Assembly (NCBI GenBank): GCA_947034895.1
Contig: OX344763.1
Location: forward strand, 51,149,025-51,213,024
Source: Rhytidiadelphus loreus
Taxonomy: Eukaryota; Streptophyta; Bryopsida; Hypnales; Hylocomiaceae
DNA: 64,000 bases
Direction: 5' to 3'
The notes beneath the pieces were generated by a model that saw only the letters and a list, made by a program, of their open reading frames with translations, ran no database searches and had not been told where the DNA came from. Positions 31,966 to 43,213 of the stretch are shown piece after piece (within the stretch, counting starts at the first letter, position 1; each line of letters opens with the position of its first letter). The position numbers and the translations under genes are program-made.

Positions 31966-32305
31966 ACTTCCACCTCCGTCTGTGCATTGTCTGTCAACCA
32001 CTTAGTGGCTGATTGCATGCACGGTAGTTGAGCTTGAGTGTGTAAGGGGATGTTTTGCACCTCTTTGCATCTCTTTCTTTTATCTACGCTCTCACTTGGA
32101 CCCTCACTTGCCAACACACTTCCAAACATTATTGCCACTTTAAATGTGAAACATTGCATATTTGTAAATGTGAAGTACAAGTTTGAGACTTTGGTAGTTT
32201 GACTTGGGTAGAATAAGGGCAACTCTGACTAGTAATCGACTAAGACATAGAGTCTATTAGTATTGGTTGGGTAATTTCTAACACTCTAGCAGTAAGTCCT
32301 AAACC
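31966..32305 (+). promoter_or_regulatory. Putative promoter/5' leader of member 2
   Basis: 340 bases between the GC array and the ATG. No clear TATA box. The ATG at 32306 has a good plant context (AAACCATGGA). Confidence 0.3.
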
Positions 32306-33712
32306 ATGGAGAACGAGCCACCACCATCACTCTTTCATAGCCTTGAATCCCTTACTCCGAAGCAGAGAAAGGAGCTTCGCGACAAAGAACGACAACGGGC
32401 CGGTAAAAAACACAAAAAGCGCGTGGCAATCTTGATCCATCCCAAGATCAAAGCATTCAAGGGTTGGAGAACCGAACCAGAACTTTGGAGTTATGTAACG
32501 GTTAAGAAATATGTGGATTGGTGCCACATCTCGAAGCTGTTTCCATTGAACCGTCATCGTAAACACGTGAAAACCAACAAAGTGAATCTTGCATATTGCA
32601 AGAACATAGCTTTCATGCGCAGATGCTATGAGGTATGGTTTGTTCTGTACTTGGAGGAGAAGACATTTCGCAATGATGACTTCTGCTTTTTTCTCGTGCA
32701 AATGGTCTATACAAAAGTAATATTGAAGAAGGAAGTGGACTAGACAACTTTGAAGGAGCTTCCTATTGGTGTCTGTCCTGAGGAAGCCCAATTAGTAGGG
32801 ATTAAATTACCCTAGGATTGGCAAATGATGTTGCGCCCCGTGAAGCTTGGGAAATCAGTTGTTCCCGATGAAGAGGTAGTGTGGTCAGCTACTTCAAGCG
32901 ATGATGAGCATACTCATGAATATGACGGATATTCTTTCTTGAGTGAAGAATCTGAACATGAAGACATTTCCATGGAGGATTTTTTGAAGGCATTATATGG
33001 AGGAACTGCTGAGAAGGGGAAAGATGTCGAGGATCCTATGACAATTGAAGAAGTAGGGCAAAGTGGTGGTACAAGTGGCTCTGAGGACAATGAAGAGTTC
33101 TTGCTAGCAAAAGTACGTAGCGCAACATTGACTTTGGAGGCCAAGAAAGAAGAATTGAAGAATTTGAAGGAGGGTGAGGCCAACCGTGGCTACGTGGATG
33201 AATTGAAGCTGAAATTGAAGTCCATAAATAAAGCCATTGCTAATAATGATGAAGATTTTGATTCCTTCAAGACCAAGCGCGATATGTACTTGAAGAAATA
33301 TAGAAGTGGAAAGGCTTATGTAATGGATGAGTATATGGTTTGGGAATCAAAGCTCGAAACCCTTCAACGTAGACGTCGGGTGGTAGAACAGAAAAGGCGA
33401 GCCTTGAATGTTCAAATCCAAGAAAAAGAATATATTGATATTGCTGAGCAACATTCTTCCCAAGCAGACCTTCTGGCTGTAGATCCTACGTATGGAGAGA
33501 AGGATGGAGAAATCCAAACGCTTTGGGAGTTGGTGAAGTTCCATGAAAAAAAATTGGCAATTATGAAAGATGAGGAACAAAAATTGGCTGCCAAGTGTCA
33601 GTACTATACAACTTGGAAGAAATGGGCTTTCCATACCTTCGGGATAGAAGACCAGGACGATGTAGAGGAACTGCAACCTAAGCCTAGGATGAGTGACTTC
33701 ATCATCAGTTGA
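32306..33712 (+). pseudogene. FKGW/WCHIDKLFP-family protein (member 2), two nonsense codons
   Basis: ATG at 32306 opens MENEPPPSLFHSLES and a basic stretch, then the family domain: AFKGWRTEPELWSYV, WCHISKLFPLNRHRK, NLAYCKNIAFMRRC. TAG at 32741-32743 falls in VD-stop-TTLKE, where both relatives have VDW, so it is TGG to TAG. A second TAG lies at 32813. Both are in the same frame as the downstream 295-codon run from 32825, which is acidic, then strongly helical (ATLTLEAKKEELKNLKEG; KLKLKSINKAIANNDED), and ends KPRMSDFIIS. The role is unknown; the coiled coil suggests oligomerisation. The array 340 bases upstream matches that of its relatives. Confidence 0.65.
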
Positions 33713-33888
33713 ATAAGTCACAATTAATCCAATGGACAATTGTAAATTCTTTTTGCGGCACTACAATTTTCTTTGATGTCATGTACATATGTAATATTGT
33801 ATGTCAAGTAAATAAATAATACAAGGTTTCACTGGCAATGTACAGTCTACAGTGCATATGGCTCCTTATTCCATCTTTTAAGTTTTAA

Positions 33889-34826
33889 CCCCTAAAGTCC
33901 CAACGCCTTTTTTCTGTCAAAAACCACTCAAAATTGTCATTTCTATAGCAAAGTGCAATAAAAAAATTAAAATGCTCTTTTTGGCATATCTAATCGTAGG
34001 ATATTGTACTAGACTAGTATAAGTCTATAAGAATGTGTGGAAGAAATTTCAAAATTCTTGACTTTGTAGATTGCAAGATATTTGTGTTTCAAGTGAAATA
34101 AATAAAAAAATTGGTACCTTACTCAACTACAATTCTTGGTTTTGAAGCTTCATAACTTAAAATTTTGCTCTATTGATTTTGAAATTCTAATTTTATATGT
34201 TAGATATTTGAGTTGAGACTTTAGGAAAAAAAATTAAGGAAAAAATCACTTAGTTTTCACTCATTAAAAAATTGTTAAGTAGAAGTAGGTTCAAGATTGA
34301 AAGAAAATCTAAATTGTTAATAGCTTTAAGATGGAATTGAAATACACCAATCTCAACGGTGAGATTGTTCTACCTAAAGATCTTAACCTTGTGAAACTTG
34401 TTTTTTGGAAGAAATGCAAAAATTGAGGTCAGAAATGAATCCTACAAGTTGTTTTTTCTGGAAGGTTCTCGAATAATTGCCCCCAAAACAAGATTGTCTA
34501 TAACTTTCACATAACAAGTCCAAATGAAAGAAATCAAAGCTTCCCATGTACATAAAAATATAATCTATACAAAATTATAATTATTTTGAATATTTTCCTT
34601 GAAGTTTTTTTGAAGTTTTTTTTCTGCCCGCCAAACTAAAAAAAGGGCTTCTTGTGCCATAACTTTTGCTCCTAGACTCCGATTGAAATAAAAATTATAT
34701 TTTCGGAAAGCTTATGACTTTATCTATCTTCACTCAAAATTTCAGAAGATTACATCAAATATTGAGACCGTAAGAGCCTGCCCGAAATCTATTTTGTCCC
34801 CGGAGGGGTTAATGGGACTTTAGGGG
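33889..34826. mobile_element. TTAA element 5
   Basis: TTAA + CCCCTAAAGTCCCAACG at the left (33885-33888) and GGGACTTTAGGGG + TTAA at the right (34827-34830): matched inverted ends and an intact TTAA duplication. Non-coding, 938 bases. Confidence 0.75.
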
Positions 34827-34830
34827 TTAA

Positions 34831-35203
34831 CCCACTTCCTTTTGTAGTGAGGTGCGTATAATGCAAGGAAATAGGCTTTGGGCCTTTAGGGATTATTAGT
34901 TTTGTCTCATCAATTTATACGGAGGAAATAGCGGATTAGTAGTATTGTCCTATTGTGTAATTTGGGGCTTTTGGGCCACAAATTGGATATTTTCTTGCAT
35001 TCCTTATCCAGTTATCTCTTGACATATAATTGTGTGCTTGTATTTTTTTGGATTTATGAAAATTACTAATTTCAATTTCAAAATAGGTATAAGGGGCTTG
35101 TGACTTTTTATGGAGGTGACTATAGACTTGTAGTATACTTGTTCATTTGCAGACTGTATTTCCAATTTCTATATTTTTTGACCTCAAAGAAGGGATGGTT
35201 GTC
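34831..35203. other. AT-rich spacer between TTAA elements
   Basis: No supported gene or repeat. Confidence 0.4.
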
Positions 35204-35207
35204 TTAA

Positions 35208-36164
35208 CCCCTAATAGACTACAACCCTTTTTTTGGTCAAAAGCCACTTAAAATTGTCATTTCTGCTCCATTCATCCATGAAAACAAAAAAATAGTAAAA
35301 TTTTAGAATCTAACCATAGGATCTTGTACTCTACTTACCTAAGATGATGTGATCAAAATATCAAGAAGTTTGACCGTACAGATTGGAAGATATGAGCATT
35401 CAAAGTTGGAAAAGAAAGTTTTCTTAAACTCTGGTTTGCAACTTTAGACGACTTTGTCCTCCATTTGTGGAAGTTTTTTTCACTAAAGAGTAAAGACCTT
35501 CAATTTAATTTTTTTTCTATTGGCGAATTGAGCTGAGAGATTAGGACAAAAAATTCAAAAAAAGAAGACTTTGTTTTCATTCTTTCAAAATTTATTAAAT
35601 AGATGTTGGTTCAAGATTGAAAGAAAAACTAAATTACAAATATCTCATAAATGGAAATGAAAAAAAATAATCTTAATGGTGAAATTGTTTGAGCAATCAA
35701 AACCAAGGTTTTCCCAAAAAGAAATTGGAAAATTATGAAAATTGCATTTACAAATGAATCGTACAAGTTGTTTTCCTATATGATGTATAGTTGTATGATT
35801 CCTAATGATCTCAATTTTTTCAGGCATGTATCCAAGAAGATGTAAAAAATGAATCCAAAGAGTTTCAACCATTATGGACATTCTTTCATACCAAATTACC
35901 AATGAGGCCTTCAAAAGTGCAACTGCACAAATTTCCACAGGGCCCTAAAAATAAATGAACACTTCAAATGTTAATATCTTGCAATCTACATGGTGCAAAT
36001 TTTTGAAATTTTTTCCACACATTTTGGAACGAGTTCAAGAGAACATCCTATGGTTACACATTTTTGGAATTTTTATCTTTCTTTCTTTGGATACATGTAC
36101 AACACTACAAGAAGTGGTAGTTTGGAACCTTTTTTGGTGAAAACATAGACAAGACCATTTAGGG
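35208..36164. mobile_element. TTAA-type element 6 (right end decayed)
   Basis: TTAA + CCCCTAATAGACTAC at the left (35204-35207); the right end ACCATTTAGGG is followed by TTTA rather than TTAA. The interior shares TTGCAATCTACATGGTG and nearby sequence with element 2. Confidence 0.55.
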
Positions 36165-36518
36165 TTTAGTCAGAATTACCATTGACCAAAGATTTGGAAT
36201 CCAAAGTAATATAGATAATATTCAAAATGAAAGCAATATAAAATTGCAATACGCGAATACATTCACCGCATTGAAGAATGAAGAGGAATCTTCAAATAAC
36301 TCTAAACCACAGAGAAGGATAAGCGCATCTGCATACTTTTATACCATATAGGCATTTGACCGTTCTAGTGGCCTTACATAACATAGGTTTTTGCGATAAT
36401 GCTTATCCGACTATATGTACGTAGAACTAACTAACAATCCTTACAGCTTATTCTATAAGAGTTATTTCGACATGTGAACCACTTCCTTGACCATGTGATT
36501 CACTATTTGATGGCCCGC
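36165..36518. other. 3' flank of member 3
   Basis: 354 bases with nothing recognisable, probably including the 3' untranslated region of the minus-strand gene. Confidence 0.35.
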
Positions 36519-38900
36519 CTACCTCAAGCTGATGCTTGCCACGTGTTCGCGAAGCGGTCCGTCTGCATTCAAAATAGACTCCAACATGTTGGAGTCTTTT
36601 AGAGCTTCGAGGGTCCTCTTTGTTTGTGGGGAGTGTTTTTGGAGAAGATAGTCGAGCGCCTGACTTTGGTAATAAGGCCCGTATGCAGACTCAAGGTATT
36701 GCATGTCATTCAATTCTTCTAGCAATGCATTTCCGTGGTCGACCACTCTTTTTCCTTGTAAATTCCAACGATGACCTTGCGAATGAGGACCCCACTTGAA
36801 GGATTTTGAATTGAAATCAAAATATCCACCAAGGCATTGGTAGAAAAATGCCCTCCTACCTTCATTTTGAGGGCTGCTTCCCATGAGCCTCGGAGCAACT
36901 CTAGTAATTTCAGCTGGGTCAGTTTCCCAATTGAGTTGCGAGCTGGCAATACCTTTTTCCAAATCATGTTCCGCTTGTCTCCAGCTCCAAAGCAAATCTT
37001 TGCCCCAAAATTTGGTCGCCCCCGTCGTGTCACTACTGTGCTCCCAAGAAGGTGGCATGTAAGTCTTCAAATTGAACATGGCATATAGACGGTCATGGAA
37101 GGGTGCTGAACAAATCACACAACGCCGTCTAATTAGACATTGCGTGATGAGACATTGAGGATGGTAGATATGTGCACAAGATCCAAGTGCCCATCCTCCT
37201 TCAGGTCCAAATTGCTCCAGACAAATAGGGCATTTCGTGTGGTCCAAGACAAACTGTGCGGGCTTTGGCCACAATAATTTCTGCTCCTCCTCTTTGAAGT
37301 GGCATGACTTTTGGTTTAAATGGTCCCAACCATTGCGTGTCCAATCTATTACATCCTTTTCAGGAACCATGGGCATATCATCAGGATACATGTCCTCTAA
37401 CAAAGGCCACGACGTCAGTCCGTTCTCTCGTTTTGGAGCATTTGCAATGAAGTTTTTGGAAACTTTTTCCAACTCCTTTGCAACTTGCTGTGATCTATCC
37501 ACTGAAAGAATGCAAGCAACCTTCCAATGGTAGTATGTAGCTGCCAACTCTGCCAACCGCCCTTGAAGTGTCCAGTTCTCCGTTTGAAGTTCCAATCCCT
37601 TTTCTGAGGCTACCAAGCTCGGAAGCGCGGGGAAAGAAAGAGAATCTTCGGTCTCTTGGAGGTCACATACGGGATTGGACCTATCTCCCATGATGGCAGC
37701 AGGACTTGCAATAGGGAAGTGTGCTGCCCGCTTTGCACGTTTTGAAGCAGGAGAAGGGTGATCGATGTTATTTGTAAGATCCCCTACCACCTTGTCTAAT
37801 TGCATCGGATCATGGTCAATTAAACTATCGTCCATATCCGACAAAGAAAATTGCTCTTTTTCTCTAAGGCTTTTCAGCTTCGAACATTGCTGAGAAATGA
37901 TGGTTTTCTGTTGTTTGCCTTCATCTTGCAGTTTCTTCAATGCACATTGCAAGGAGGCAATCATGGTATCTTTGGTCTTCAATAAAACCAAAGCCTGTGC
38001 CAAAGTCATAGAGTTCATCCTTGTGGCCACTTGAGGTTGAGGATCTGGAGTGGCATGAGCTACTTCCATAGTAGTGTCATCGTCCTGTCCAAAGTCAAAG
38101 ACTGTGCTGGCATCTCGTTGTGGCAAAACATCATTTGGAACAGCTGCCGATGTCAATCTAGAACCAATTTGTGTGGTAGATTGTTGCACTTTCGAAGGTT
38201 GTTTAGCTCTACGTCCTCGTGATGGCCCAGCTCCATCGTCCATCACAGCCTGCCCCTCAGAAGGGACAACAACCTCCTCAATAACTCGTGCGGTCCTAGT
38301 AATTTGAGTACCATCAGAGTCATTATCTTCTTCAGATTCCTCAATGTCTACTTCCTCAGGCTGGATAGCTTTATACGCACTTCGAATTTGTCCCAACCCT
38401 CCTTCCGGGAAAGGCAAAACACCTCTTGGTATTAAACCACTTTCTGGCTGTTGTATGTACGTGGTCTCTTTAACTGTTGTCCAATCAACCTCCTTGTTCA
38501 GTGCCACCTCAACGTATGCGCCTCGAGCAAGGAAAAGAGACACCTCATTTCTTTCAACAAACGGGGTCCGGTAGAGGGTTTGCCACAATTCGAAGCACCT
38601 TTGTGTGAAAGCCTCATCTTCACAGTACTTCAAATTGGCTTTGTTGGTGTGACGGTTATAATGATGTCGCCATGTCGGAAAGAATTTGTCGATGTGACAC
38701 CATTCAATATAATCTTCGCACATCTGCATAGTCCATGGCTCCGGCTCGTCTTCCCAGCCTTTGAAAGCGAGGTGGTTCTCGCTATTTAGTACGTGCCATC
38801 GCTTTCGGTGAATCGTGCCCCTATGCTTCCGAAGCTTGTCTTTGGTTGCCTTCCTGATTGCACCTGCCGTGCGTGCAGCAGCAAAGAGAGGAAGCGACAT
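36519..38900 (-). CDS. FKGW/WCHIDKFFP-family protein with RING finger (member 3)
   Basis: A 793-codon intact frame from ATG 38900, the longest in the window. Residues ~25-150 hold the family domain: KRWHVL, LAFKGWEDEPEPWTM, EWCHIDKFFPTWRHH, NLKYCEDEAFTQRC, LNKEVDWTTVKE. An acidic/Ser middle and a coiled-coil-prone stretch (TLAQALVLLKTKDTMIASL) follow. Residues ~557-597 form a RING-H2 finger, CPIC ... CAHIYHPQC ... CVIC, with all eight zinc ligands in order; such fingers recruit E2 enzymes in ubiquitin ligases. The ~190-residue C-terminal region has several Trp (WGKDLLWSWRQ, FKWGPHSQGHRWNLQGK) and is not recognised. It may be a ubiquitin ligase; the substrate is unknown. GC array V lies 170 bases upstream. 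Confidence 0.75.
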   Translation of the reverse strand: MSLPLFAAARTAGAIRKATKDKLRKHRGTIHRKRWHVLNSENHLAFKGWEDEPEPWTMQMCEDYIEWCHIDKFFPTWRHHYNRHTNKANLKYCEDEAFTQRCFELWQTLYRTPFVERNEVSLFLARGAYVEVALNKEVDWTTVKETTYIQQPESGLIPRGVLPFPEGGLGQIRSAYKAIQPEEVDIEESEEDNDSDGTQITRTARVIEEVVVPSEGQAVMDDGAGPSRGRRAKQPSKVQQSTTQIGSRLTSAAVPNDVLPQRDASTVFDFGQDDDTTMEVAHATPDPQPQVATRMNSMTLAQALVLLKTKDTMIASLQCALKKLQDEGKQQKTIISQQCSKLKSLREKEQFSLSDMDDSLIDHDPMQLDKVVGDLTNNIDHPSPASKRAKRAAHFPIASPAAIMGDRSNPVCDLQETEDSLSFPALPSLVASEKGLELQTENWTLQGRLAELAATYYHWKVACILSVDRSQQVAKELEKVSKNFIANAPKRENGLTSWPLLEDMYPDDMPMVPEKDVIDWTRNGWDHLNQKSCHFKEEEQKLLWPKPAQFVLDHTKCPICLEQFGPEGGWALGSCAHIYHPQCLITQCLIRRRCVICSAPFHDRLYAMFNLKTYMPPSWEHSSDTTGATKFWGKDLLWSWRQAEHDLEKGIASSQLNWETDPAEITRVAPRLMGSSPQNEGRRAFFYQCLGGYFDFNSKSFKWGPHSQGHRWNLQGKRVVDHGNALLEELNDMQYLESAYGPYYQSQALDYLLQKHSPQTKRTLEALKDSNMLESILNADGPLREHVASISLR

Positions 38901-39069
38901 TGTGACGTTGTCGTTGATGCCCGTAATTGATTGTTGAAATGAAGACCTTGTGACGATACCGAGAAATGTGATAAAGTAGAAGAAGTTAAAGTTTCAACAA
39001 ATAGGGCTCATGCATGTAGCCATGAATGGATACAAGACACTAAGCCAAAATGATGAAAAGTGTTGATGA

Positions 39070-39475
39070 AGACACGGGCGACTGAATATATAGGGGCGAG
39101 GACGGGTCGGGTGACCAAGAGTCTTGGGAGGCGCATGCGGGTAAGGGCGACCCCGTGTGTCTTTAGGCGACCGCGGATCCACTTGGAGCGCATGCGGGTA
39201 CATGTGGGGCGACCTCGGGTCAATGGGCGCGACTGCGGGTCGATAAGGGGCGACTGTGGGTCAAAAAGAGCGACTGCGGGTCAAGGGGGGCGACTGCGGG
39301 TCAAAAAGGGGCGACTGCGGGTAAAGGGGGCGACTGCGGGTCGTGAAGGGAAGACCGCGTTTCGGGTGGGCGCATTCGGCTTGTAGGGGCGACTGCGGAT
39401 CCCTTATCGCACCAGAGGTCGCCTCGAACCCGCGGTCGCCCACCCGTAGTCGCCCCTCCAAGTCATACCCGCAGG
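39070..39475. repeat. GC-rich motif array V, upstream of member 3
   Basis: At least ten GGGCGACTGCGGGTC-like words between 39140 and 39400 in one orientation, then inverted CCCGCGGTCGCC words at 39428-39460. The gene-proximal edge is 170 bases from the ATG at 38900. Here CCGCGG mostly reads CTGCGG. Confidence 0.85.
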
Positions 39476-39654
39476 TGCCCTAAAAATATGCCACGCGGCT
39501 GCCAAATAGGCTATGGTAAATAAAAGTAATTCCAGAAAAAGTCAAAGGGTAACATTGACTCTATTAGACGGACGGGGGGGGGTCTACTACCCCTATTAGA
39601 TGTCGAACAAATTTTGTCTGTCGAGTTTTCCGTCTGTCAGGGTAGACAACCCTG

Positions 39655-42600
39655 TGCATCCATTTAGACTCGGGGTTCCAAAATTTTGTGGTTTAATTTT
39701 TTTTGTTTTCATGCAAAGCATTCCCAAATTGAGCATGAACAAATAGAATTTCATGGATTCCAAGACTTTGCACGATTTGCAACTTCTACAATATATATTT
39801 TTTGAACATTTACGTATGATTTTCAAGCATTTAGACTCCAGGTTCCAAAAGTCTTTGGTTTATTCTTTTTCTTTTCATGCAAAGCATTCTCAAGTTGAGC
39901 ATGAACCAATAGAATTTCATGGATTCCAAGACTTTGTACCATTTGCAACTTCTACCATATATTATTTTTGAACTTTTACGTATAAATTCATGCATTTAGA
40001 CTCTAGCTTCCAAAAGTTTGTGATTTAATTATTTTTCTTTTCATTCAAAGCACTCCCAGCATGAACCAATAGAATTTCATGGATTCCAAGTCTTTGCACC
40101 ATTTGCAACTTCTACAATACTTTCTTTTGAACTTTCACATATGATTTTCATCGATTTAGACTCTAGCTTCCAAAATTTTGTGGTTTAATTTTTTTTGTTT
40201 TCATGCAAAGCATTCCCAAATTGAGCATGAACCAATAGAATTTCATGGATTCCAAATCTTTGCACCATTTGCAACTTCTACAATACTTTTTTTTGAACTT
40301 TACGTATGAATTTTATGCATTCAGACTCCAGGTTCCCAAAGTTTGTGATTTCATTTTTTTCTTTTCATGCAAAGCATTCCCAAGTTGAGCATGAACCAAT
40401 AGAATTTCATGGATTCCAAGTCTTTGCACCATTTGCAACTTCTACAATACTTTTCTTTTGAACTTTCACGTATGATTTTCATCGATTTAGACTCACGGTT
40501 GCAAAAGTCTGTGATTTCATTTTTTTCTTTTCATTCAAAGCACTCCCAAGTTGAGCATGAACCAATAGAATTTCATGGATTCCAAGTCTTTGCACCATTT
40601 GCAACTTCTACAACATTATTTTTTTGAACTTTTACGTATGCATTTCATCCATTCAGACTCGGGGTTCCAAAATTTTGTAGTTTAAATTTTTTTCTTTTCA
40701 TGCAAAGCATTCCCAAGCCTAGGGAGATCATTTAGAGTGTCTATTTAGAAACAACGTGCGTTAAGATTTTAGACCCCCTATCTTATATCCTAAAATTTAA
40801 ATAAAAGGAGTAAAAAAAATATCAATATATTTCCTACTTTAAAAGTTTATGTTTTGAATTATTGATTATTTTATTCGTTAATTATAATTAGTTACAAATT
40901 TTTGAAGTAAAAAAATACACTGTAGAGCTGAAAATAATTTTCACACCCCTATTTTATATAAGAAAAAATTGTTTAAAAAATGAACAAAAAATTCTTGAAA
41001 ATAACTTTCTATTTAAAGTTCATTTTTCTTGAATATTGATGCAATGGTCATTTAAATGTGTTCTCTATATTAAATATTTGAGTTGAAAAACATGCTGTTT
41101 TAGTTCATTTTTCAACCTATTCTACAAATCATTTCACATGTTATTTGAATTGGGAATTTCTGGCAATAGAAACCTACAATCATTATTAAACAAAGCTCAA
41201 AATTGTAGGTTGAAATTATAGTTTATTAAAAAGTATATAGGGGGGCAAAAAATCACTTTAACACACATGGTTACTTATAGATACACTAAGTGATCTCCCC
41301 GGGTTCCCAAGTTGAGCATGAACCAATAGGATTTCATCGATTCCAAGACTTTGCACCATTTGCAAGTTCTACAATATATATTTTTTGAACATTTACGTAT
41401 GATTTTCAAGCATTTAGACTAGAGGTTCCGAAAGTATGTGGTTTAATTTTTTCTCTTTACATGCAAAGCATTCCTAAGTTGAGCATGAACAAATAGAATT
41501 TCATGGATTCCAAGACTTTGCACGATTTGCAACTTCTACAATATATATTTTTTGAACATTTACGTATGATTTTCAAGCATTTAGACTCCAGGTTCCAAAA
41601 GTCTTTGGTTTATTCTTTTTCTTTTCATGCAAAGCATTCTCAAGTTGAGCATGAACCAATAGAATTTCATGGATTCCAAGACTTTGTACCATTTGCAACT
41701 TCTACCATATATTATTTTTGAACTTTTACGTATAAATTCATGCATTTAGACTCTAGCTTCCAAAAGTTTGTGATTTAATTATTTTTCTTTTCATTCAAAG
41801 CACTCCCAGCATGAACCAATAGAATTTCATGGATTCCAAGTCTTTGCACCATTTGCAACTTCTACAATACTTTCTTTTGAACTTTCACATATGATTTTCA
41901 TCGATTTAGACTCTAGCTTCCAAAAGTTTGTGATTTAATTATTTTTCTTTTCATTCAAAGCACTCCCAAGTTGAGCATGAACCAATAGAATTTCATGGAT
42001 TCCAAATCTTTGCACCATTTGCAACTTCTACAATACTTTTTTTTGAACTTTACGTATGAATTTTATGCATTCAGACTCCAGGTTCCCAAAGTTTGTGATT
42101 TCATTTTTTTCTTTTCATGCAAAGCATTCCCAAGTTGAGCATGAACCAATAGAATTTCATGGATTCCAAATCTTTGCACCATTTGCAACTTCTACAATAC
42201 TTTTCTTTTGAACTTTCACGTATGATTTTCATCGATTTAGACTCACGGTTGCAAAAGTCTGTGATTTCATTTTTTTCTTTTCATGCAAAGCATTCCCAAG
42301 TTGAGCATGAACCAATAGAATTTCATGGATTCCAAATCTTTGCACCATTTGCAACTTCTACAATACTTTTCTTTTGAACTTTCACGTATGATTTTCATCG
42401 ATTTAGACTCACGGTTGCAAAAGTCTGTGATTTCATTTTTTTCTTTTCATTCAAAGCACTCCCAAGTTGAGCATGAACCAACAGAATTTCATGGATTCCA
42501 AGTCTTTGCACCATTTGCAACTTCTACAATACTTTCTTTTGAACTTTCACGTATGAATTTTATACATTTAGACTCCAGCTTCCAAAGTCTGTGATTTAAT

Positions 42601-43213
42601 TATTTTTCTTTTCATTCAAAGCACTCCCAAGTTGAGCATGAACCAATAGAATTTCATGGATTCCAAGTCTTTGCACCATTTGCAGCTTCTACAATCCTTT
42701 TTTTTGGATTTTCACTTATGAATTTCATCGATTTAGACTCGCAGTTGCAAAAGTCTGTGATTTCATTTTTTTCTTTTCATTCAAAGCACTCCCAAGTTGA
42801 GCATGAACCAAAAGAATTTCATGGATTCCAAGTCTTTGTACAATTTGCAGGTTCTACAATATATATTTTTTGAACATTTACGTATAGATTTCAAACATTT
42901 AGACTCAAGGTTCCAAAATTCTTTGGTCTAATTTTTTTGCTTTTCATGCAATGCATTCCTGAGTCTGAAACAACAGAATTTCATGGATTCCAAGTCTTTG
43001 CTCCATTTGCAACTTCTACATAAATTATTTTTTGAACTTTCACGTATGAGTTTCATACATTTAGAGTGGTGGTTCCAAAAGTCTATGGTTTAATTGTTTT
43101 CTTTTCATGCAATGCATTCCCAAGTTGAGCATGAACCAATAGAATTTTATGGATTCCAAGACTTTGCACTGTTTGCGAATTCTACAATACTTTTTTTTTG
43201 AACTTTCATGTAT
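39655..43213 (+). repeat. ~165-bp satellite block I
   Basis: Tandem monomers with the constant core TTGAGCATGAACCAATAG, then TTTCATGGATTCCAAG, TTTGCACCATTTGCAACTTC and TTTAGACTC. The ATGGATTCC word recurs at 39753, 39919, 40079, 40245, 40409 and 40575, giving steps of 160-166 bases. About 18 monomers are present. A seven-monomer segment is duplicated: the sequence around 39753 is nearly identical to that around 41503 (offset 1,750, of which 586 is an inserted element). Short frames inside are not genes. Confidence 0.92.
40718..41303. mobile_element. 586-bp miniature element in the satellite
   Basis: Ends CCTAGGGAGATCATTTAG and, reverse-complemented, CCCGGGGAGATCACTTAG match over ~70 bases. 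The 8-bp duplication TTCCCAAG flanks it (40710-40717 and 41304-41311). An 8-bp target fits hAT-type miniature elements. Non-coding and AT-rich. Confidence 0.85.

Noticed and set aside
39753..42594. Repeated 72-89-codon frames inside the satellite
   Set aside because: They recur with the monomer period and differ only as the repeats do; they are products of the satellite, not genes.
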